From the NCBI GenBank assembly GCA_963803845.1, contig CAWDNZ010000004.1, forward strand, positions 992,001 through 1,056,000: DNA of 64,000 nt, read 5' to 3'. Origin of the DNA: JABDIY01 sp963803845. GTDB lineage: Bacteria > Actinomycetota > Acidimicrobiia > Acidimicrobiales > SZUA-35. Shown piece by piece: positions 1 through 7,631 of this stretch. Within the stretch, counting starts at the first letter, position 1. Each line of letters starts with the position of its first letter. Made by a program: the position numbers and the translations under genes. Under the pieces are notes generated by a model that was not told the DNA's origin, ran no database searches, and saw nothing but the letters and a program-made list of their open reading frames with translations.

Positions 1-13
1 ACGCCTGGCGAAA

Positions 14-252
14 AGGAGTACTCAAATGGGTATGAGCGTGGAATCAGTCTCCTCTCCACACGGGATCGCAGCTTTGCCTGACAGCTCGCAACGACGCGAA
101 AGCGTGGGGCAGTTCGAGCCGAACCGGTTGACCCAGTTAGTGGAGCGCCGGGTAGGCGAGGCCTCCGTGGCCGGCGGAACGGCCCCCGGAGGGAGTAATG
201 CTCCCTGTCGGGTCACACGCCGGCGAGTGGAAACAGGAGTACTCAGATGGGT
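14..252 (+). repeat. Direct repeat pair duplicating the nuoB ribosome-binding site and start
   Basis: AGGAGTACTCAAATGGGT at 14-31 recurs as AGGAGTACTCAGATGGGT at 235-252, 17 of 18 bases identical. Each copy contains a Shine-Dalgarno (AGGAG), a 7-8 base spacer and an ATG. The flanks on both sides also align loosely. The second copy starts nuoB; the first starts a 76-codon frame. The 220 bases between them include a reverse copy of the repeat family that is clustered after nuoN. This looks like a duplication flanking an inserted element (inference). Confidence 0.75.
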
Positions 253-256
253 CTAG
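26..256 (+). CDS. Short leader reading frame overlapping the nuoB start
   Basis: A 76-codon frame opens at ATG 26 behind a good Shine-Dalgarno (AAGGAG, 7-base spacer) and ends at a TAG 10 bases inside nuoB, in another frame. The peptide is rich in Arg, Ser, Gly and Pro, resembles no family I know, and is partly encoded by a repeat element. It may be translated only as a by-product of the duplicated nuoB start, possibly coupling ribosomes onto nuoB. It could also be a non-functional relic. I do not claim a function. Confidence 0.25.
   Translation: MGMSVESVSSPHGIAALPDSSQRRESVGQFEPNRLTQLVERRVGEASVAGGTAPGGSNAPCRVTRRRVETGVLRWV
160..201 (-). repeat. Reverse copy of the post-nuoN repeat module
   Basis: Read on the minus strand, this stretch aligns over about 42 bases (roughly 35 matches by eye) with the module in the 10.70-11.38 kb array that runs from CTGACTCCCTCCGGGGG through GTTCCGCCGGGCACGCAG. 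On the plus strand it forms the hairpin GGGAG-TAATG-CTCCC (191-205) and lies between the two copies of the nuoB start. The same repeat family therefore occurs on both sides of the nuo genes. Confidence 0.65.
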
Positions 257-750
257 TGGAGTCAGGAAAGATCCCCAAGCCGCTCACCACGTTGCTGAAC
301 ATGAGCCGAAAGTACTCGCTGTGGGTGTACCAGTGGGGCCTCGCTTGCTGCGCCATCGAGATGGGTGCGGCGTTCGGCTCACCTCGCTATGACGTCATGC
401 GGCTTGGTGTCATTCCGTTGCCTGCCAGCCCCCGTCAAGCCGATTTTGTGTGCGTCTCGGGCACCGTCACCGACAAGATGGCCCCCGCCGTCCGTCGGTT
501 GTATGAGCAGATGCCCGAACCCAAGTACGTCATCAGCATGGGGTCCTGTGCAAACTGTGGCGGTCCCTACTGGGACAGCTACTCCGTCACCAAGGGCGTT
601 GACCAGATCATTCCCGTGGATGTCTACGTGCCCGGCTGCCCGCCCCGTCCGGAGGCGTTGCTCGAAGGAATCGTCCTTCTTCAAGAGATGATTCAGAACG
701 AGGACATGGTCGAGAAGTGGAAAGGTGATCCCCTTGCCATCGTCCACTGA
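247..750 (+). CDS. nuoB: NADH-quinone oxidoreductase subunit B
   Basis: This 167-residue protein is the complex I subunit that holds iron-sulfur cluster N2, the last electron carrier before quinone, in the connecting arm on the cytoplasmic face. The four N2 ligands are visible: the adjacent pair Cys34-Cys35 (GLACCAIEM), Cys101 (GSCANCGG) and Cys131 (PGCPPRPE). Length is normal for the family. ATG 247 is preceded by AGGAG with a 7-base spacer. The last 26 bases overlap nuoC, so the two are likely co-translated. No nuoA is visible in the 246 bases upstream; it may lie before the window. Confidence 0.97.
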   Translation: MGLVESGKIPKPLTTLLNMSRKYSLWVYQWGLACCAIEMGAAFGSPRYDVMRLGVIPLPASPRQADFVCVSGTVTDKMAPAVRRLYEQMPEPKYVISMGSCANCGGPYWDSYSVTKGVDQIIPVDVYVPGCPPRPEALLEGIVLLQEMIQNEDMVEKWKGDPLAIVH

Positions 751-1459
751 CACCGAGACCGCCGACGCACCTGATGCAGTAGACGAGGGCCGCTCAGCGC
801 TGCTCGAAGCCATGCAGTCCGAACTTGGCGATGCGCTGGTGGAATCGCATCTCAACCACGGCGTCGATCTCACCGTCCGCATCGCAAATGCAGCGTGGAC
901 AGACACCGCCAGCTACCTCCGCGACCGTCAGCGTTTTCGGTACTTCGGGTTCTTGAGCGCCATCGACTGGTTGCCTTCCCCCTTTGGCAGGTCCATGGAC
1001 GCAGTGGTGGACACCCAGCAGGGATCGAGCGACTCCGACGAAGATGAAGCAGAAGAGATGGTGTCTGGTTTGGCTGGCGGTGATACGCGGTTTCAGATTC
1101 TGGCCCGGGTCTCCAGCCTCACCACCAACCTCGGCGTCACTTTGAAGTGTGACGTTGCGGATGAGAGCCCCACTGTGGGGTCCTGGGTCGCCACTTATCC
1201 CGGCGCCGAATGGCACGAGCGGGAGACGTGGGAGATGTTCGGAATAACCTTCACCGGTCACCCCGGGCTGCGTCCGCTCTACCTTCCCGGCGACTTCGAG
1301 GGCAATCCGCTTCGCAAAGACTTTCCCCTTTTGGCTCGCATCATCAAGCCGTGGCCCGGGATCGTAGATGTTGAGCCGATGCCGGATGTCGAAACCGACG
1401 AGGTGGCGACCGCCCCGGCTGCGATTGACGATGAGTCAAGCGAGGTGACTCAGCCATGA
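725..1459 (+). CDS. nuoC: NADH-quinone oxidoreductase subunit C
   Basis: NuoC is the 30 kDa-type subunit of the peripheral arm that braces NuoD and NuoB. The 244-residue product has the family signature in its C-terminal half (WHERETWEMFGITFTGHP, then LRPLYLPGDFEGNPLRKDFP). The first ~25 residues and the last ~25 are acidic and variable. A GTG start at 725 overlaps nuoB by 26 bases, and the stop overlaps the nuoD ATG (ATGA). It is a separate gene, not the NuoCD fusion of enterobacteria. Confidence 0.95.
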   Translation: MIPLPSSTDTETADAPDAVDEGRSALLEAMQSELGDALVESHLNHGVDLTVRIANAAWTDTASYLRDRQRFRYFGFLSAIDWLPSPFGRSMDAVVDTQQGSSDSDEDEAEEMVSGLAGGDTRFQILARVSSLTTNLGVTLKCDVADESPTVGSWVATYPGAEWHERETWEMFGITFTGHPGLRPLYLPGDFEGNPLRKDFPLLARIIKPWPGIVDVEPMPDVETDEVATAPAAIDDESSEVTQP

Positions 1460-2628
1460 CCGCCATAAGCGACCGTCGCCAACTGGCCTACGTGGCCTCC
1501 CAGGCCGCCGAAGCCCGGGTGAATCTCGAACTCGAGACCGAGGGTATGACCCTCAATATCGGCCCCCAGCACCCCGCCACCCATGGCACGCTCCGGATCG
1601 TGGCTCAACTCGATGGCGAGCAGGTGATCCAGGCCGAGCCGATCATGGGCTACATGCACCGGGGTTATGAGAAGCTCACCGAGGTCCGCACCTACCCCCA
1701 GGTCACCACGCTGGTCAACCGCATCGACTGGCTGGGCAGTTTCGCCAACGAGGTTCCGTTCATCCTGGCGTGCGAGCAACTCATGGATATCGAGGCGCCG
1801 CCGCGCGCCCAGCACATCCGAACCATTCTCCACGAGATGGCCCGCATGGCTCACGTCACCCTTTTCCTGGGCGACCTTGGAGTTCAGCTGGGGGCGATCA
1901 CCCCGGTGTTCTACGCCTTCCGCGACCGTGAGCATGTTCTCAATCAGATCGAGTCCGCGACCGGCGGCCGCTTCCACCCCAACTTCGACCGCATCGGCGG
2001 TGTGAAGGACGACCTCCCGGCCGGTTGGATCGCCGAATCCAAGCAGGCCGTCCGCAAGATCCGAGATTTCTGCAACACGATCGAAGACCTGCTCTTTGGC
2101 AATGAGATCTTCCAGGCCCGTACCCGTGGCATCGGCGTGATCCCGGCCGACATCGGACTCAGCTATGGCCTAAGCGGAGCCAACATCCGTGCCTCTGGCG
2201 TGGATTGGGACCTGCGGCGAGACAACCCCAACGGACTGGCGTACGACAAGGTCGATTGGAAGGTCTGGACCCACCCCGACGGCGATGCTTTCGCCCGCTC
2301 GTGGGTTCGCCTGCAAGAAACTCGTGAGGCTTGCAGCATCGTGGAACAACTACTGGACACGATCCCCAAGGGGCCGATCATGGCCAAGGTGCCGCGCATC
2401 ATCAAGGTGCCGGCGGGTGAGGCGTATGTTTCTACCGAGAATCCTCTTGGCGAGATGGGCTACTACGTAGTGTCCAAGGGTGGTCTCACCCCGTTCCGGG
2501 TGAAGATTCGGACAGCCAGCTTCAACAACATGTCCATTACGCCTTGGGTGCTCAAGGGGACCTATGTGCCGGATGTGATCACTATCCTCGCCAGCCTGTA
2601 TTTCATTCTGGGAGACATCGACCGTTGA
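1456..2628 (+). CDS. nuoD: NADH-quinone oxidoreductase subunit D
   Basis: NuoD (390 residues) is the 49 kDa subunit that forms the quinone pocket with NuoB. The HPATHG loop (His39, His43) that contacts quinone and the HRG motif (His69-Arg70) are present, as are the family blocks PPRAQHIRTI and FRIGGV-like FDRIGGV. The usual Asp-Arg-x-Asp-Tyr motif instead reads NRIDW (residues 88-92), so the tyrosine that hydrogen-bonds the quinone headgroup is Trp92 (codon 1729-1731). Arg89, equivalent to the arginine methylated in mitochondrial NDUFS2, is kept. The next gene is nuoH; nuoE, nuoF and nuoG are not between them. Confidence 0.96.
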   Translation: MTAISDRRQLAYVASQAAEARVNLELETEGMTLNIGPQHPATHGTLRIVAQLDGEQVIQAEPIMGYMHRGYEKLTEVRTYPQVTTLVNRIDWLGSFANEVPFILACEQLMDIEAPPRAQHIRTILHEMARMAHVTLFLGDLGVQLGAITPVFYAFRDREHVLNQIESATGGRFHPNFDRIGGVKDDLPAGWIAESKQAVRKIRDFCNTIEDLLFGNEIFQARTRGIGVIPADIGLSYGLSGANIRASGVDWDLRRDNPNGLAYDKVDWKVWTHPDGDAFARSWVRLQETREACSIVEQLLDTIPKGPIMAKVPRIIKVPAGEAYVSTENPLGEMGYYVVSKGGLTPFRVKIRTASFNNMSITPWVLKGTYVPDVITILASLYFILGDIDR

Positions 2629-3740
2629 GCCCCTCGCTCGTTGACCAAATGCTGAGCACCCCGCTGCTCGCCATTGAACTCGGTTGGGTGGAGTGGCTGG
2701 CAAAGGTGCTCGGCGTTTTGGCTGTGGTGATCCTGCCTGCCGGTGGAACGGTGTACCTCTATCTGTTCAAGATGGTGTCGTTCATGCAGTCCCGTCTGGG
2801 GCCCATGGAAGCCGGGCCCTACGGATCAATGCAGCTTCTGGCCGAAGTGGGCAAGAACCTCCAGAAGGAAGACATCTTCCCCGCCAAAGCCGATCGCACC
2901 GTCTTCGCATTTGCGCCCTATGTCGTGCTGGCCAGCACCTTTCTACTGGCCGTCGTCATCCCCTTTGGTCCCGAAGCGGGCTTTGCGTCACTGGACACCG
3001 GGAGCTTCGATGCCACTCAGTTCGACGGTGTAGGGGTCTTCTTCGCCCTCGCGGTCAGCTCCATCAGCGTCATCGGCATCCTGATGGCGGGCTGGGGGAG
3101 TGCCTCCAAGTACTCATTGATGGGTGGTCTCCGAGCCGCTGGTCAGCTGATTGCGTACGAACTCCCGCTCGTCCTGGCAGTTGTTGGCGTGGTCATCCAG
3201 GCTGGAACCCTCAGCCTGCAAGGAATCGTCTACTCCCAGATCAACGGCGAGATTTTCGGATTCGGTGGTCTTGGCCTGCCGTACATCCTCACCCAGTTCG
3301 TAGGGTTCTTCATCTTCATGATCGCTGTGCAAGCAGAGCTCACCCAGACCCCGTTTGACATGCCGATCGCTGAATCCGAGCTCGTCACCGGCTACCTCAC
3401 CGAGTACACCGGCTTCCGCTTCCTTGTTTTCTTCATCGCCGAGTTCGCAACGGCGGCGGTGTTTGCCTTCCTCGCCTCGGTGTTGTTCCTCGGTGGCTGG
3501 GCCATCCCGCCGTTCGTAATGGACATCTTCGGCATCGACGAGTTCAGCAACTGGTTCAACGTGATCGGCCCGGCCGTGATGGCCACCAAGATGTTGCTCC
3601 TCACCTTCGTCATCTACTGGGTTCGCTTCACCTTCCCCCGTTTCCGTGAGGACCAGTTGCAGCGGTTCGCCTGGAAGATTCTTATTCCTCTCTCCCTCGT
3701 CAACATCTTCGTGACGGGCCTCCTGAAAGTGGCGTTCTAA
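2625..3740 (+). CDS. nuoH: NADH-quinone oxidoreductase subunit H
   Basis: NuoH is the membrane subunit at the junction between peripheral and membrane arms and lines the quinone channel. Family motifs are clear: SRLGPMEAGPYGSMQ and KEDIFPAKAD near residues 40-80, and PFDMPIAESELVTGY in the loop before the last helices. About eight hydrophobic helices are evident. I chose TTG 2625 (371 residues) because GGGAG at 2610-2614 lies 10 bases upstream and TTG overlaps the nuoD stop (TTGA). ATG 2649 is an alternative but has no Shine-Dalgarno. Confidence 0.93.
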   Translation: MSPSLVDQMLSTPLLAIELGWVEWLAKVLGVLAVVILPAGGTVYLYLFKMVSFMQSRLGPMEAGPYGSMQLLAEVGKNLQKEDIFPAKADRTVFAFAPYVVLASTFLLAVVIPFGPEAGFASLDTGSFDATQFDGVGVFFALAVSSISVIGILMAGWGSASKYSLMGGLRAAGQLIAYELPLVLAVVGVVIQAGTLSLQGIVYSQINGEIFGFGGLGLPYILTQFVGFFIFMIAVQAELTQTPFDMPIAESELVTGYLTEYTGFRFLVFFIAEFATAAVFAFLASVLFLGGWAIPPFVMDIFGIDEFSNWFNVIGPAVMATKMLLLTFVIYWVRFTFPRFREDQLQRFAWKILIPLSLVNIFVTGLLKVAF

Positions 3741-4798
3741 TGGGCCTTGTTCCTGGGTTGGTTACGGGTTTGGGGATCACCTTCAAGGAGATCATCAAGA
3801 CGGTGGTGAAGGGTGCGGAGACCGTTCAGTACCCGCACGAGAAAGAAGAGCCAGCACCCCGCGCCCGTGGTGTGATCGCCCTGCACGAAGACAACTGCAC
3901 GTCCTGCATGTTGTGCGCTCGTGAGTGCCCGGACTGGTGTATCTATATCGAGGGCCACAAGGAACTGGCTCCACCCCGGCGGGCTGGCGGCAAGCCCCGG
4001 TCGGTAAACAAACTCGACCGGTTCGACATCGACTATTCGCTGTGCATGTACTGCGGGATCTGTGTTGAGGTTTGCCCGTTCGAAGCCTTGTTCTGGTCGC
4101 CCGAGTATGAGTACTCCGAGTTCAAGATCGCCGACCTTTTGCACGACAAAGCCAAGCTCGGCAAGTGGATGACCACCGTGCCCGAGTTCGAAGCCTACGA
4201 AGCAGGGGCCGAGGTCAAGGCCAAAAAGTCCCTGCTCTGGAAACGAAGTAGTCGATCGATGGCGAAGTTTTTCCTCCTCGGTCAGCAAACCGGCAACAGC
4301 TGGGATCTCCCTGCCAACATCGCGTTTTATGTGATCGCCGTCATCGCCATCGGATCTGCACTGCGCATGGTGACCACCAACAACGTGGTGCATTCGGCGC
4401 TCTACTTGCTGCTCGTGTTGGCATCGGTGGCGGCCGTCTACATCTTGCTGGGAGCCGAGTTCGTGGCCGCAACCCAGGTGTTGGTGTACATCGGAGCCAT
4501 CCTGGTGCTGCTGCTGTTCGGCGTGATGCTTACCCGGGCCCGTATCGGGATCGACGATGACCTCAACTACGAACAGCGATGGATAGGCCTCGGTGTCTCC
4601 AGTCTCCTGTTCGTTGTGATCGCCTACTCGCTGTGGGACTTCTACGGGTCCGACACCCGGCTCGTGGGGTATGAACCCCAACGGACCGGCGAAGTTGCCG
4701 ACTCCATCTTCAGCACCTACATCGTTCCTTTCGAAGCCATATCCGTCTTGCTGCTCGCAGCCCTCATCGGGGCCGTGGTCGTGGCCCGCCGGGACTAG
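3740..4798 (+). CDS. nuoIJ: Fused NuoI-NuoJ complex I protein
   Basis: One uninterrupted 352-codon frame encodes two complex I subunits. Residues 1-173 are NuoI, a cytoplasmic two-cluster ferredoxin with Cys53-56-59-63 and Cys102-105-108-112. Residues ~190-352 are NuoJ, with five hydrophobic segments and the NuoJ helix-3 pattern (ATQVLVYIGAILVLLLFGVML). The start ATG overlaps the nuoH stop (TAATG). By the positive-inside rule (Arg after helices 1, 3 and 5) the NuoJ N-terminus should face outside, which conflicts with a covalent link to cytoplasmic NuoI. An in-frame ATG at 4259 (Met174) could start a separate NuoJ, though its Shine-Dalgarno is weak. nuoK follows within 10 bases. Confidence 0.93.
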   Translation: MGLVPGLVTGLGITFKEIIKTVVKGAETVQYPHEKEEPAPRARGVIALHEDNCTSCMLCARECPDWCIYIEGHKELAPPRRAGGKPRSVNKLDRFDIDYSLCMYCGICVEVCPFEALFWSPEYEYSEFKIADLLHDKAKLGKWMTTVPEFEAYEAGAEVKAKKSLLWKRSSRSMAKFFLLGQQTGNSWDLPANIAFYVIAVIAIGSALRMVTTNNVVHSALYLLLVLASVAAVYILLGAEFVAATQVLVYIGAILVLLLFGVMLTRARIGIDDDLNYEQRWIGLGVSSLLFVVIAYSLWDFYGSDTRLVGYEPQRTGEVADSIFSTYIVPFEAISVLLLAALIGAVVVARRD

Positions 4799-4807
4799 GA
4801 GACCACC

Positions 4808-5122
4808 GTGTTACTGAACCAGTACCTGCTCTTGGCTGCCGCTCTGTTCTGTATCGGTGTGTACGGCGTGTTGACCCGCAAGAACGGTGTGATGGTCCTC
4901 ATGAGCATCGAGCTGATTCTCAACGCAGTCAACATCAACATGGTGGCCTTTGGTGTTCACAACGCTGAAGCCGGCGCAGCCAGTGTGGGCGGGGCCGTAT
5001 TCGCTCTGTTCATCATCGCGGTCGCCGCAGCCGAAGTTGGCGTCGGCCTGGCCATCGTCCTTCTCATCTATCGCAATCGCCGCAGCATCAACGTTGCCGA
5101 CGCAAGCCTGATGAAGGGCTGA
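4808..5122 (+). CDS. nuoK: NADH-quinone oxidoreductase subunit K
   Basis: NuoK is a small three-helix subunit of the proton-pumping membrane arm. The 104-residue product has the two buried glutamates expected in helices 2 and 3 (Glu35 in MSIELILN and Glu76 in AAAEVGVGLAI). It starts at GTG 4808 with GGAG (4799-4802) five bases before it. nuoL begins one base after its stop. Length and topology are standard. Confidence 0.95.
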   Translation: MLLNQYLLLAAALFCIGVYGVLTRKNGVMVLMSIELILNAVNINMVAFGVHNAEAGAASVGGAVFALFIIAVAAAEVGVGLAIVLLIYRNRRSINVADASLMKG

Positions 5123-5123
5123 T

Positions 5124-7622
5124 ATGTCACTCGTGTCCACCGCGTTGTTCGCCGCCGCTGCTGCCGAGACGTTCCAGCCCGCCAGCTGGCTCTTCGACAA
5201 TGTCTGGATCGTGCCCGCTCTCCCGGCGCTGTCCTTCGCGTTGATCCTGCTTTTCGGCAAGAATTTCGCCAAGCACGTTCACATCCTTGGTATTGCCGCG
5301 GTTGCCACCGGACTGCTTTTCAGCACGGTCACCGCCTTCGCTTGGATCGGCCAGTACGAGGACGAGCAGTCCCAGCACGGTTCCGTCGAGGAGGATCACT
5401 CTGAAGAAGAGGGCGCCGGCGGCTTCGTCACCATCGCTACCGCCGATGAGGAAACGAGCGACGAGGACACCGATGCCGGTCACGCCGAAGAGGAGAGCGA
5501 CGGGCACGACGACGACGGCCAGATCGCCGCTCGCGGCTGCAACGTTGCAGAAAACAACAAGGGCCGATTCGGGCCCACTGCCGACGAGCTGTCGATCGGT
5601 CAAGATGAATTCGCCCTCACCGACGTTTCCGAAATAGCGGCTACTGCCGAAGAGGTAGAAGAAGGGGGCGGCGGGGAGCACATCAAGCCGGCCGCCGTCG
5701 TCAATTGTCTCGACTGGCTCGAAACCGGTTCGTTTGGCTCCGACATCGGCGCATCCGGCGATGAGGCAGCTCAGGGTGGCCGCACCCTGAAGCTCAGTAT
5801 CGGCACCATCGCCGACGGGCAGAGCATCATGATGCTCTTCGTCGTCACGTTCATCTCGCTCCTCGTCCACGTCTTCAGCACCGAGTACGTGAAGGGCGAT
5901 CGACGCTACGTCCACTACTACGCGTTCCTCAGCCTGTTCACCGCCTCCATGCTGTTCATGGTCCTGTCGGCTTCAGCACTGCAGTTGATCGTTGGCTGGG
6001 AACTGGTGGGGGTCTGTTCTTTTGTGCTCATCGGCCATTGGTGGGAAGACCAAGACAATTCCAACGCCGCCCTCAAAGCCTTCCTCACCAACCGGGTGGG
6101 CGACATCGGCCTGCTCATCGGCATGATCGTGCTGTTCTTTGGCGCCGGTCAAACCTTCGACATCATGACCATCAACCATGCCGCTGTGACCGGAGAGCTC
6201 AGCCAGACCACCATGACCGTGGCCAGCCTGTGTTTGCTGACCGCCGTGATGAGCAAGTCCGGTCAGTTCATCCTCCACACCTGGCTACCCGACGCCATGG
6301 CCGGGCCCACTCCGGTCTCCGCACTGATCCATGCCGCCACCATGGTGGTAGCGGGGATCTACATGGTGGGCCGCCTCTACCCGGTGTTCTGGAACGGGCT
6401 CATGATCCCCGGCTCCAGTTTCAACATCCTCGCCTTCGTTGGCGCCCTCACCGTGGTAGGTGGTGGTGCGCTGGCATTCGTGCAGCGAGATATCAAGAAG
6501 GTCCTCGCTTACTCCACGGTCTCCCAACTCGGCTACATGGTGCTCGCCCTCGGAGTGGGCGCCTGGACCGCCGCAATGTTCCACCTCTTCACTCACGCCT
6601 TCTTCAAGGCATGCCTCTTCCTCGGCGCCGGCGCTCTCAGCCACGCCTGCCACCACAGCTTCGATATGAAAGACGAGATGGGCGGTCTTCGCAAGAAGAT
6701 GCCCATCACCTTTGCTACGTTCATGATCGGTACCCTTGCCCTCGCCGGCGTGTTCCCGTTCGCAGGGTTCTGGAGCAAGGACGAGATCTTGGTGGGCACC
6801 GGCGGTTTCCCGGGCACCGACGCCAACGGCACCTACACCCTCCTCTTGATCATGGGCCTGATCGGCGCCGCCTTGACCGCCGGCTACATGACCAGGGCCA
6901 TCTGGCTGATCTTCTTTGGCGAGTACCGAGGCCATGACCATCCCCACGATCCACCGCGGGCAATGTCCTGGTCGCTCATCATCCTGGCCGTCTTCGCGAC
7001 GTTTGCGGGTTTCCTGAACATGCCGGCGGACTGGTTCGGGCCCATCGGTGAACGGTATGGCCTGAAGTTCGAGCAATGGTTCGAACCCGGTGGCGGCGAT
7101 GTCTTCCCCGTGATCAGTCACGGCGACTCCAACCTCCTGCTGGCCATCGTGGCAACCCTTGCGGCGGTCGGCTCGGGCTACGTGGTGTGGAACTACTACC
7201 AGAAGCTCTACGCCAAGGACCCCACTGCCACCGAATACACCGACGGGATCCGCACCAAGAACACCTTCGCCAGCGCGGGTTACACGTTGTTGGAAAACAA
7301 GTACTACCTGGACCATCTCTACACAGGAATCATCACCGGTTTCACCAAGGGACCACTGGCCCGGGCGGCCTATTGGGTGAATCAGAACGTGATCGACGAA
7401 GTCATCAACACCGCCGGCAGAACCACCACAGCGATGGGCCGGTTCGTGTACAGGTTCATCGATCAGGGCGCCATCGACGGTGCCGTCAACCTGTCAGGCA
7501 ACAGCTCCTCCGACGTAGGTCAGGTCTTGCGGCGGATGCAGAGCGGTTCAATTCGTCAGTACGCCAGCCTCATGTTCGGGGCAGCCACCGTGTTGGCTGC
7601 CGTGTTCATCGTGGCGGTATAG
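5124..7622 (+). CDS. nuoL: NADH-quinone oxidoreductase subunit L with an acidic insertion
   Basis: NuoL is the distal antiporter-like proton pump of complex I. The core is typical: the helix-5 glutamate region (VGWELVGVCSFVLIG), TWLPDAMAGPTPVSALIHA, and a C-terminal amphipathic region ending in a last transmembrane helix. At 832 residues it is about 200 longer than usual. Most of the excess is one insertion at residues ~78-222 (5355-5790), between the second and third hydrophobic segments. That insertion is strongly acidic (Glu/Asp/His/Gly rich) with two cysteines (Cys139, Cys195), and probably lies outside the cytoplasm. It has no transmembrane character and no family I recognise. The frame stays open throughout, so this is an insertion and not a frameshift. 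Confidence 0.95.
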   Translation: MSLVSTALFAAAAAETFQPASWLFDNVWIVPALPALSFALILLFGKNFAKHVHILGIAAVATGLLFSTVTAFAWIGQYEDEQSQHGSVEEDHSEEEGAGGFVTIATADEETSDEDTDAGHAEEESDGHDDDGQIAARGCNVAENNKGRFGPTADELSIGQDEFALTDVSEIAATAEEVEEGGGGEHIKPAAVVNCLDWLETGSFGSDIGASGDEAAQGGRTLKLSIGTIADGQSIMMLFVVTFISLLVHVFSTEYVKGDRRYVHYYAFLSLFTASMLFMVLSASALQLIVGWELVGVCSFVLIGHWWEDQDNSNAALKAFLTNRVGDIGLLIGMIVLFFGAGQTFDIMTINHAAVTGELSQTTMTVASLCLLTAVMSKSGQFILHTWLPDAMAGPTPVSALIHAATMVVAGIYMVGRLYPVFWNGLMIPGSSFNILAFVGALTVVGGGALAFVQRDIKKVLAYSTVSQLGYMVLALGVGAWTAAMFHLFTHAFFKACLFLGAGALSHACHHSFDMKDEMGGLRKKMPITFATFMIGTLALAGVFPFAGFWSKDEILVGTGGFPGTDANGTYTLLLIMGLIGAALTAGYMTRAIWLIFFGEYRGHDHPHDPPRAMSWSLIILAVFATFAGFLNMPADWFGPIGERYGLKFEQWFEPGGGDVFPVISHGDSNLLLAIVATLAAVGSGYVVWNYYQKLYAKDPTATEYTDGIRTKNTFASAGYTLLENKYYLDHLYTGIITGFTKGPLARAAYWVNQNVIDEVINTAGRTTTAMGRFVYRFIDQGAIDGAVNLSGNSSSDVGQVLRRMQSGSIRQYASLMFGAATVLAAVFIVAV

Positions 7623-7631
7623 GGAGAGATT

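Noticed and set aside
4259..4798. A separate nuoJ gene annotated outright
   Set aside because: The frame is continuous with nuoI and the internal ATG has only a weak Shine-Dalgarno, so I list one gene and raise the split as a question.
6285..7316. 343-codon antisense frame within nuoL
   Set aside because: His/Gly/Glu-rich composition is typical of the opposite strand of a membrane protein in GC-rich DNA; nuoL is unambiguous.
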